This document shows positions 34,083 through 43,194 of a stretch of DNA of 64,000 nt, one piece after another. How positions within the stretch are numbered: the first letter of the stretch is position 1; every line of letters begins with the position of its first letter. Where the stretch lies: NCBI GenBank assembly GCA_029204225.1, contig MU832655.1, positions 1 to 64,000 on the forward strand, in the 5' to 3' direction. Origin of the DNA: Diphasiastrum complanatum (lineage: Eukaryota > Streptophyta > Lycopodiopsida > Lycopodiales > Lycopodiaceae). A program made the position numbers and the translations under genes. The notes under the pieces were generated by a model. That model did not search any database. It saw only the letters and a list, made by a program, of their open reading frames with translations, and was not told the DNA's origin.

Positions 34083-35250
34083 TTGGTGAAATAGTTCTAT
34101 TAGGGCAAAATAAATCAGTTAGTATTTTTGTTTCTTATCTTAGCAAACAACTCAATGTAAGTTGCATCGATCATTCATCATGAAAAGAAACTTACGTCGA
34201 GTTGTTTGCCAAGAAATGACAATAGTAGCTAGTTTATTCTACCCTAACAAAACTTGATGCTTCAATTATAATCACCTCAAAAAAAGGCTTAAAGAAGCTT
34301 GATCAAGAGGTTGTTGCATCCTTGATCATGAGCACAACATGGTTCTCCAAAAGTGCAATCAGTTGCTACCTCCACTGAAAGATCTTCACCAAAGCCTGGC
34401 AAGTTAAACCAAGCATTGACCAATTCCTTGTAGTTCCCTTCACTTGAGTGATCAAAGTCGTAGCTTTCTTTGTGAAATGTTTGAGACAAACAATATCTCT
34501 CATTAGCAAGATCTATCGCTTGCAAGACTTGAAATTGTAATGCCCATTTATAAGGACAATTATCACTAGAAAAGATGATCGAATGGCAATCAAGATTGCC
34601 AAACGTCAATGTTGTCCTACCTAGTTTTGGCAAAGCTTTAGAAGCATATAGCACTCTTGCCAGATACGCTTCATCAATTACATGAAACCTAAAGTTTCTT
34701 TTGAGGATGTCATAGGAAAATCACTCTTGAATTGTCAAAAACCTTTTCAATAGGTTGCACTAATAGCAAGCCATTTTGAACATTATCATCAATATCCATG
34801 TTGACCAACAAAGGGGCACTATGATGTTGTATTGAATGCCAGATCAAATGGGCAGCCCTAACACCACAATTGGGAAAAAGCGTGTCAGTATTCATGCTTT
34901 TTAGGTATGTCCCTGAAGGACCAGAATGGACGACACACTGTTCCACGCCATCAAGTTGTTTGCCAAGAAACGATAACACTAATTGGTTTATTCCATCCTA
35001 ATGAAACTAGATACTTCAATTACAATCACCTTAGAGAAAGGCTTAAAAAAGCCTGATCAAGTGGATGTTGCATCAAAAGCTTGATCATGAGCTTGTCATG
35101 GTTCTCCCAAAGTGCAAGTAGTTGCTTCAGGCTTCCTCAAACCTTTTTCTAAGGTAACCATAATTGAAGTATCTAGTTTTTTTAGGGCAAAAATAGTCAG
35201 TTAGTGTGTTGTTTCTTGGCAAACAACTTGATCTAAATTTCTTTTCATGA
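34083..35250. repeat. Inverted-repeat cluster (four related arms)
   Basis: Arms related to one about 70-90 bp sequence (containing GTTGTTTGCCAAGAAA) lie at 34091-34163 (inverted), 34188-34256 (direct), 34941-35020 (direct) and 35155-35245 (inverted). The first two form a nearly closed foldback with a loop of about 25 bp. Direct copies at 34185-34400 and 34940-35135 stay similar for about 200 bp (AAGGCTTAAA, GATCAAG, GTTGCATC, TTGATCATGAGC). Outer ends near 34178 and 35250 share CATCATGAAAAGAAA in inverted order. Short minus-strand ORFs inside (34654-34289, 34979-34710) match no family I know. Confidence 0.65.
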
Positions 35251-35419
35251 TGAATAATTGCTGCAAGTGGATCCATTATGAACATGTAGAACCACATATG
35301 ACCTCATTTTGTGCTTGTTTGGTCCAAAAGGCATTCTTGGATGGAATACGGCTACCATTCCTAAGTCTTGAAGATGCTAAATATCTAACATACCCAAACT
35401 TGAGTGCATCAAATTTGTA

Positions 35420-36189
35420 CACAGACCTTGCTTACCACAATTAAAGCATTTTCCTTTCCTATTGAATTTGCCTTGTCTTCATCTTCCAATTGGTTCACTT
35501 TACGGTTCTCCCAATTCCCTTGTTGCTTTTCTTCCCCTTGGCTTTTTCCACTTTTCACCTTTCTTCGAATTTTGTCCCTGCTTCTTGACTATGAATGCTT
35601 GTTCTTTAAAATCTTCCCTGTTCATGAGATTATGATGTCTCATCCCCTCTTGTAACAAAATAGCATTCAATTCAAGTTTCTTGAAACATAACATCATGAC
35701 AAAATTTTGATAAGCTAGTGGTAAGCTATTAAGCATAATGGATACTGATATTGAATCAGGGATACTTTCTCCAACCACTATAAGTTGTCCTTGAATATCT
35801 TTTACCCATGTAAAATGATCCGTCATTGATTCCCCTATATCCATTTTCAAAGTATGTAGCTCATTTTTTAAGAACAAAACCCTAGATTGGTTAATGTTCT
35901 CGTACAAATTCTTGAGAATATCCCAAGCCTCCCAAGGTCCAGCAACATCTTTGATATGTAAAATAATCATATCTTTAACCGATTAATTAATGGTATAATG
36001 AACTTTTCTTTGTCGTTTCATATACTCTCGCATTTCTCTATCGGTTGTGGGAGGAACTTCGGCACCTGTAACAATATCAGAATATTATTGGTCCAAGTGA
36101 ATATTTTGCATCTTGAATATCCAGATGCTAACATTTGTGCCATCAAGTTTACTTGCCTCAGATAATACTGCATCATCTAGACTAGCCAT
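35420..36189 (-). pseudogene. Copia gag relic
   Basis: Minus-strand gag starting at ATG 36189 (ASLDDAVLSEASKLDGTN, a copia KLDGxN start), with stops near 36085 and 35988, then an open stretch 35970-35500 (AWDILKNLYENINQSRVLFL, TDHFTWVKDIQGQLIVVGES, MLNSLPLAYQNFV), the UBN2-type gag core. A frameshift leads to a damaged zinc knuckle CFNCGKQGLC near 35425-35440, where the expected His is replaced. No protease or pol follows; the inverted-repeat cluster begins instead. Confidence 0.88.
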
Positions 36190-37095
36190 TGTATGACACT
36201 CAGAGATCAATCAAAGTTTGTCGGCTTTACAAAGATTTTATTGGTTAAAAAATCTTTGCCGGTTCCACAAAACTTGTTGTAAAATTCTTCAATGTAAGGT
36301 AGTTTTTCAAAAAATCTTTGACGGTTTTAAGACTTTGATGGTTCTGCAAAGAAACACCTACATGTATTTGCAAATATATCCTAGGTAAACAATCAGCTTT
36401 AGATCTGAAAATTTCAGCAACCTGACTACTTCACTTCCAGCGATCTGTCTTGTCCTGTTCCACTGTTTGTCCTCCAGATCTCTGACGAACTGTCAAAAGC
36501 TCTAGCACTCCTGAGTGTTATAAGAATAATTCATAATCTAATCTTCAACAACCTGTAGAAAACTCCAGCACTCTGAGCTTCACCTGAGTTCTGAGTCAGC
36601 AGCAAAACCACTTGATGATGTTTCAGTGACCTGTCTGGAAGCTCCACCGCTCCAGTACTCTAACCTTCACCTGAGTTCTCCTGCGAGATATCCTGGACTT
36701 GAAAATCGATTGTTGTCTTTCCAATGAACATCTTCTGGGGATCAAATCTGTTGTCAACTAATCTGCCCTGAAGAACTGAATCTGATTATCAGCGATCTGA
36801 TCTACAACAAATGTCTTTGAGAAATCTGCAGTGATCTCTCTTGAAGAAACAGCATTGTGCCAATTCAGCAGTCCTGTGAATCCAACATCTACCAGCTGAC
36901 CTGGACCTGAATCTAATCTTGGACCTGAAAATTAATTATTGACCGAAATCCAAGTTTCAATTCCGGCGATGATCCTCCAGCGATCTGCCTTGCAAATCTA
37001 TAGCAATTCGATTCCAATCCCTCTTGTGGTGATCCAACACTATGTGCAATCCTTCTTAAAAAAGGCTCCAATCATAAGCAATCAGAAGCACCTAT
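36190..37095 (-). other. Leader between PBS and gag of the copia relic
   Basis: About 900 bp without coding content, long for a copia leader. It holds many short variants of CAGCGATCTG (about 36438, 36798, 36973) and duplicated blocks containing CACCTGAGTTCT (about 36579 and 36671), so it grew by local duplication. Confidence 0.6.
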
Positions 37096-37107
37096 GCTCT
37101 GATACCG
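37096..37107 (-). other. Primer-binding site (tRNA-iMet type)
   Basis: On the minus strand CGGTATCAGAGC, one mismatch from TGGTATCAGAGC, directly after the LTR end and upstream of gag at 36189. Confidence 0.85.
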
Positions 37108-37557
37108 TATTAGAATTATGAGTGTATAATTCAAGATAGAGGAGTAGACTAATCATATTAGTGCATACACAACAAGATGATTGAGCAATAGAAACAATTC
37201 TCAGATTAATCATAAGTCTGAAGAACTCACCACAATGGAATGAAGGAGGTGGGATGCCAGCCCTTCTTATATAACTTTCTAGTGCCTGAGCAAAAGCTAT
37301 AAGCATAAAGCAAAAAGCTTGTTCTAATCTTAGGTCCTATATTTGGCAATTTCCCAAGACTTTTACTAAACCACAAATGTAGATCCTATTATTGAACTAC
37401 ATGCAAATGTTCTATGGCAAAACTAAAACTAATGTGGACCCCTAAATACAGCTCGCAGGCATGGCCCATCAATTAGGGTCAAATTAACATTAATCTATAA
37501 CAGCTTTAACTTCAAGTAATGTCCAAAATGATACCTAACCAAAAATCGCATTCTACA
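37108..37557 (-). repeat. 5' LTR of the copia relic
   Basis: About 450 bp. On the minus strand it begins TGTAGAATGCG and ends ATTCTAATA, consistent with an original TGTTAGAAT...ATTCTAACA pair. A TATA-like TTATATAAGAAGG is near 37260-37272. Its 3' part is repeated in plus orientation at 43047-43194. Confidence 0.8.
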
Positions 37558-39005
37558 CTACCATCCTTATTAAAGAGACATGCAAATCCTTTCGAAAGTG
37601 CTCCAGACTTTACATAGTTTCACGGACGCCTCTCATTTTTTAATAGCCTTTGATCAGAAGTAAAATTGTGGGTGATCTCTGTCCTCTTTGTAATCTTGTT
37701 TTTGTCATCAAACCTTGAGAATTTTATAGCCAAAGTGAAAAAACATTTCCCCTTACAAATCATAAATTTCACCTTCTTGGTTCAATCACTAAAATAATTT
37801 GTTATCTCCTCAAAAGGTAGGCACAAAAAGGGCTTTTCCTCCCAAAAGCCCTTGGAGTGTGGTGGAAGGCATGGCAACTGAATTGTGTTGTCTGAATTAG
37901 TCAAAAGTATCCACATTCATCTAGTCATATATGGAGTCAAAAACCTACTAGCAAGGTATGTATTCTCATTTTTTGAAGGTAAACCTAGCCACTTGTATCC
38001 ATTCTTCAATGATTGATTCAATCATTTCCTTGAACGAATTGAACATAGTGAGCTACTCCACGTATAGCTTTACGTGCGGATAGTATTGTTATTTGTCATT
38101 GTTGGTGACTCACATGTTTCATTTTCCCGGGTCTTTGCAACAGATGCTGGCCAAACTTATTTGCCTTTACAGCAATAAAGTTTTTTGTAGGAGTTTGTTG
38201 CCATTCAGAAAGAGAGAGATTGTCGAATGTTCTTGGATTCTTATCCACGACATCTTCCTATTTCTTACTCTACACTTTATTTGAGAGTGATGTATTTTTT
38301 GTCTGGAAAACCTATTTCGACTTTCACCATCTGGCTCCAGGAATTGGATGTTTATCACACTTTTACTATTCCTACAAATAGTTGAACTGTTTGTCACTGC
38401 TACCTTAGGAACCTAAGGATAAAACTAGAAGATTACAATTCGCCTAGGTCTATTTTTTTGCGTCCTATATTGTTCAATGTCTTATGGGATATCCATCTTA
38501 AAAACTATTGTTTCTGTGATATGAAATTTGGTCTTTTTGACACATTCATTTGAAAGCAAAAGCTTGCCAGTTAGAGTCATTAATTCTAGGACTTGCATTG
38601 AGCATGTGCTTGGAATACCTTGACAGCTTCCCCTTTTTTCCTAATCGTAAATCCCTTGTTCCATTATCTTGGTGAAAATTATTATACTCTCCATACTGGC
38701 CCTATTTGGATACTCTCTATAATAACTTCCAAGGATGTAACTTGCAAAGATCAAGAAAACAAGGACACCAAACAACCTATAGAGCTAGCATGAGACGATC
38801 CTCCCAACCAATAGATGCAATCTCACCAAGGTCTGTCTCCCCCCTGCAATAGAGTAGTTACCACCTAAGGAGAAGCCAAGAGAGCACCAAGAGGTACACC
38901 AAAAGCCCAAAAGTAGGGATGAGGTCAGATTACGATTTTCCTCCTTGCAGAGCAGCCTCTACGTATGCTCTTTCATCCCCCCAAGTGTTCATGCAACTGC
39001 TCTAT
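37558..39005. other. Unassigned, no gene seen
   Basis: AT-rich sequence without coding motifs. The stretch near 38760-38990 lies just before a gypsy LTR and may be part of that element's interior, but no protein homology is visible. Confidence 0.4.
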
Positions 39006-39370
39006 TGTTACAGCTATTACTCCCTATCTCGGTTGTTTACTGTTTTATGCACAGCTGTACCTTTGTAAATATAGAAATGGTTAAGTCATCGGCCCGTGGT
39101 GACCTTTGTAAGAAATGTAAATCAAACTGTTATTATAGCTTATGAGCCTCTGAGTGGCATGTTGCTTTGGTGTAGAATATTGGGTCATTAATTAGGAGTG
39201 GCTGGACTGACCTCCTTAAAAGTAGGAGAGTTGACTAGTCAACAGGATACGTTATATGCTCACTGGGCCACTTGTTCCAGTGAATTAGTGACACATGTCA
39301 AGGTTGACTGGTCAAACATGACACATGCCAACGGCTTCCTTATAGATCTATGACATTAGGGAAATGGTCC
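39006..39370 (+). repeat. Gypsy LTR (plus strand), partner family of 32290-32629
   Basis: Starts TGTTACAGCTATTACTCCC and matches the minus-strand LTR at 32629-32290 for over 300 bp (CGGTTGTTTACTGTTTTATG, GACCTTTGTAAGAAATG, GTAGGAGAGTTGACTAGTCA). No pol follows. Because the two LTRs are inverted, they belong to different insertions or mark a rearrangement. Confidence 0.75.
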
Positions 39371-40599
39371 AGGACCTCTCAACGGTCTACTCTAGACCAC
39401 GACCAAGGTTCCATGCTAAGGACTCAGGAGACTGTGGAGTTTGGAGTCTGGACTCTGGAGTTGGAACTTGCCACTTCAAACTTGGAACTTAGGGTTTAGA
39501 AAGTAGGAGTATAACTGAAATTTGAGGCTTGAGCTCGTAGCTGATAAATTATAATAGTGACCACTGACCAATGACTACTAGCTAGTTACTAACTTACTAA
39601 TGACCACTGAGTTACTTGACACTGACTAGTCCGATTATTGATATGTATTATGTATTATGGATATTAAATGGTAGCTAGGTAGAGTCTAGATCGTAGGAGT
39701 CAGGATTGTAGATTGTAATTTTGTTTCAAAGTTGAAAGTTAAAGTTCAAACTTATTTGAAAATTGCAATGTCGAGAAAAGAGAAAACTTAAAAGAATAAA
39801 CAAGAAGGTTATGACAATGTTTCAAAAAGGCTAAAGCCAAAAAAAATTAGGTTAGAAAGTTGAAACTTAGATTCATCATTCAACATTCAACAATGAACAT
39901 TCAACATTCAACATTCAACATTCTATATGTAAGTTGTAACTACTAAAATAATACATTAAATACCAATCAAAATTGTAAAACCATTAGTAACTACTAACTA
40001 CTGAATCCTGAATCTTGATATTCCTAAATTCTAATTAGTAATTAGATAATCGACTTCGGAAATCGGGTTTAGGGCCCAACAGATGGTTCGAACGGTTCGA
40101 AATGGGTCCGAACAATTCGATGCTTCGAATCGTGAGAGGTGGTTCGAACCGCAGTTTGATGCAACCTTGACCACGACTAGCTAATTTGGAGAGTCCATAA
40201 CTTGACGATTACTTGCCCTTCCTAACTCAGATCAGTTCATCCTAATCCAATATGATGTTAGCTACTAGTCAAATAAGGCAACAATAAAATCAGAGCTCGA
40301 TTGCTAGAAATTGACCATGCTCATCTTAGGTCACTAGTAGATTCATAATTGTTATGGGAACTTGTGACAGCCATCAGTTTGCGTTGTCCCATGCTCTAGG
40401 AAGGAATTTAGGTTGGGATGCTAGGTTAGGGTGTAAATTCTCTAATGTGTTGAAATGTCCTTATCCTAACATGGCTTCTCGGGTCGGTTTACTAGTTCTC
40501 TACCTACAACAACTAGTAGCTTTGGATTCAGACTTCATTCGAGCAAATTGGGCCAAATTGGAAGCATATGACACCATAACGAGATTGGCTATCTAGTTT
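39371..40599. other. Unassigned, with short repeats
   Basis: No gene supported. Short (ATTCAAC)n repeats are at 39878-39924 and a cluster of TTCGAA/GGTTCGAAC motifs at 40082-40155. A 243-bp open frame at 40354-40596 has no recognisable domain. Confidence 0.4.
39878..39924. repeat. (ATTCAAC)n short tandem repeat
   Basis: Imperfect heptamer repeat with one ATGAAC interruption. Confidence 0.9.
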
Positions 40600-40862
40600 C
40601 AAACAACTAGATGACGGTACAAATGTCCAGTCGGGAGACAATTATACTTAAAACATCAAGGGTGTTGGGAAGGTACATATTCAATTACCTTCAAGAAAAG
40701 CTGGTGATATCAAGGATGTTCATTTAGTACCTGGCATAAAGGCGAACTTACTCTCTGTTTCAAGAAGCAAAGCAACATATGGTTGAACAATTCGATGAAG
40801 AACAATGTCTTATCAAGAAGAAAAACAATAAAGTGGTGATTGAAGGGATTCTTGCAAGAAGA
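40600..40862 (+). pseudogene. Copia relic E, left part (protease to pre-integrase)
   Basis: Reads NIKGVGKVHIQLPSRKAGD, IKDVHLVPGIKANLLSVS and, after a frameshift, IKKKNNKVVIEGILARR, the usual sequence between the copia protease and pre-integrase domain. The protein resumes at 42493 (RRLYKLQAQ); the gap is a nested LTR element with target duplication GAAGA. Confidence 0.85.
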
Positions 40863-41467
40863 TGTTGGATTTCTGTCCTCTCCATCCTTATTTCATGCTA
40901 ATCTAGATTCATTTATTAGCTATTGTAAATATTGGCACAATCGCGACATCTGCAGAAATACAAGCAAAGTCGATGACAGTCTACATTGACATGTCCAAAC
41001 TCATCAACTTGGCCGAAGTCATCAACATCCTCGACGTCTCCAACCTATCCGACGTCTGCGTCCTCGACTTCCACGTCATCGACTTGTCCGATGACTTGCA
41101 ACTTGTCCATGATCTCTGACTTGTACGAAGTCATTGACGTGTCCAACATCTCTAACTAAATTAGATGTTGACTGAAAGCGACGTGCAATAGCAAGTAGTG
41201 CCTTAATCCTAATTTATAAAGTTAACCATTCTTTTAATCAGTTAGTCATGTGTACATATTCACCTAAGATCGATGGATCAGCAGATTAGTGATTCCGTTC
41301 AGAGCGCATTGTATCGTTCTTCTTCTCTGTTATCACAGAGTATTGTATCAATCACATTGTATCTCTACACGACTAATCCATCATTGTTCCAACAATTTAG
41401 TTTGTGTAAGGTGATTGCACGTTCGAACTGATTCATACTTGCAGATTCATTGTTCTGTAGATTTTAT
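40863..41467 (+). repeat. Left LTR of the nested element (3' truncated)
   Basis: Contains a dense array of TCGAC-type short repeats at about 40980-41140. Aligns with 41552-42201. Confidence 0.85.
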
Positions 41468-41551
41468 AGTTGGATCAAGAAGCACACAACAATTTTTGTG
41501 CTATCTTGAATTTGAGAATCAAGGCATTTGAGAATCCAAATTAAGTGGGGG

Positions 41552-42492
41552 TGTTGGATTTTTGTCCTCTCCATCCTTATTTCATGCTAATCTAGATTCA
41601 TTTATTAGCTGTTGTAAATATTGGCACAGTCGCGACATCTGCAGAAATACAAGCAAAGTCGATGATAGTCTACATCGACATGTCCGAACTCATCGACTTG
41701 GACGAAGTCATCGACATCCTCGACGTCTCCAACCTATCCGACGTCTGCGTCCTCGACTTCCATGTCCTCGACTTCCACATCATCGACTTGTCCGACGTCT
41801 TGCAGCTTGTCCATGATCTCTGACTTGTACGAAGTCATCGAAGTGTCCAACATCTCTAACTAAATTAGATGTCGACTGAAAGCGACGTGCAACAACAAGT
41901 AGTGCCTTAATCCTAATTTATAAAGTTAACCATTCTTTTAATCAATTAGCCATGTGTACATATTCATCTAAGATCGATGAATCAGTAGATCAGTAATTCC
42001 ATTCAGAGCGCATTGTACCGTTCTTCTTCTTTGTTATCACAGAAGAGTATTGTATCAAGAAGAACGCGCCTAATTTGTTCTGCAATCACATTGTATCTCT
42101 ACACGACTAATCCATCATTGTTCCAACAATTTAGTTTGTGTAAGGTGATTGCACGTTCGAACTGAATCATACTTGCAGATTCATTGTTCTGTAGATTTTA
42201 TCGTTTTGTATGACTGATAGCATTGCTCGATTTTCTTGCTCTGATCACTGCATTTAGTTCAACACTACCGCAAAGCCAAAACTCTGTAATCAAGGTAATT
42301 TGTGCATGGCTAGGGAATCGACTTAGTCGAATTAGCGACTTCGAAGCTGTGATTAGTAGGGCAGACTTCGAAGACTTCAAAATCGGTCTGATTACTAAAT
42401 CGATAGACTTAGCATCATACACCGAGGATTCCCTGTTGCTACATTTTGTTACAACAGAAATTGAAGGTTGATCCACCTGTCGAATCCCAACA
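41552..42492 (+). repeat. Right LTR of the nested element
   Basis: TGTTGGATTTTTG...CCCAACA, 941 bp. Has the same TCGAC-rich array (about 41670-41850) with one extra unit of about 15 bp (TCCTCGACTTCCATG) compared with the left LTR, and an insert near 42050-42080 absent from the left copy. Confidence 0.85.
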
Positions 42493-43042
42493 GAAGATTG
42501 TATAAACTTCAAGCTCAGGTGATAAGTCACCAAGCTACAATTGTTGATATTGAAGGGACGAGTAAGTTATGGCATGACAGGTTTGGACATTTGAATTTCA
42601 ATAGTCTACAAGTTTTGAGAAAATTTAATATGGTTACAAGTTCACCTCAACCAATTTCACATCACAAGTTCTGTGAAGGTTGTGTCTTTGGAAAACATTA
42701 TAGACATAAATTTTCTTCTAGTACAACTAGAGCAAAATATATTCTAGAACTTGTTCATACAGAATATATTCTAGAACTTGTCCTATGAAAACACAGTCTC
42801 ATGGTGGATCAAGTTACTATATGGTGTTTGTGGATGGCTATTCTAGGAAGATATAGGTATATATTCTCAAGAATAAGGGGGAGGCATTCATGTGCTTTAC
42901 TTGGTTTAAGGCACATGTCGAAAAAGAAATAGGTGGACAAATAAAGATACTCCATTTAGATAAAGGGAGGGAGTATCTTTCTACAAAATATAAAAATGTT
43001 TTGCAATGTCAATGGCATAAAGAGATAGTTTGCAAGTACGGA
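42493..43042 (+). pseudogene. Copia relic E, right part (pre-integrase and integrase start)
   Basis: RRLYKLQAQVISHQ, LWHDRFGHLNFNSLQVLRKF (the HxxxGH of the zinc domain) and HHKFCEGCVFGKHYRHKF (its CxxC), then LELVHT, a duplicated ILELVHTEYILELV near 42740-42785, SHGGSSYYMVFVDGYSRK and LHLDKGREYLSTK in shifted frames. The integrase breaks off at about 43040 and is joined directly to the U5 side of an LTR, so RT and RNase H are deleted. Confidence 0.85.
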
Positions 43043-43046
43043 CTGA

Positions 43047-43194
43047 CACCCCACCTCCTTCATTCCATTGTAGCGAGTTCTTCAGACTTGTGATTAATCT
43101 GGGACTTGTTTCTAGTCCTCAATCATCTTGTTGTGTGTAGTACTTGTGTGAGTATTCTACTCCTCCATCTTAAATTATACTCATAATTCTAATA
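43047..43194 (+). repeat. LTR fragment of copia relic E
   Basis: Shares CCCACCTCCTTCATTCCATT, GTTCTTCAGACTT, CAATCATCTTGTTGTGTG and the terminal ATTATACTCATAATTCTAATA-type end with the LTR at 37108-37557 (opposite strand there). Only the 3' third remains. Confidence 0.85.

Larger units (their letters stand above)
40863..42492 (+). mobile_element. Nested LTR element with almost no interior
   Basis: Begins TGTTGGATTT and ends AATCCCAACA, flanked by GAAGA at 40858-40862 and 42493-42497. The left LTR (40863-about 41467) and right LTR (41552-42492) align for about 600 bp; the right one goes on for about 290 bp more. Between them are only 84 bp, ending in a polypurine tract AAGTGGGGG (41543-41551). 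So the end of the left LTR, the PBS and all coding sequence were lost in one deletion, leaving the PPT. This is an internally deleted copia, or a miniature (TRIM-like) element if other copies look the same. Confidence 0.85.

Noticed and set aside
41562-41816. Arg/Pro-rich open frame
   Set aside because: Caused by the TCGAC-rich repeat of the LTR; the aligned left LTR does not keep the frame.
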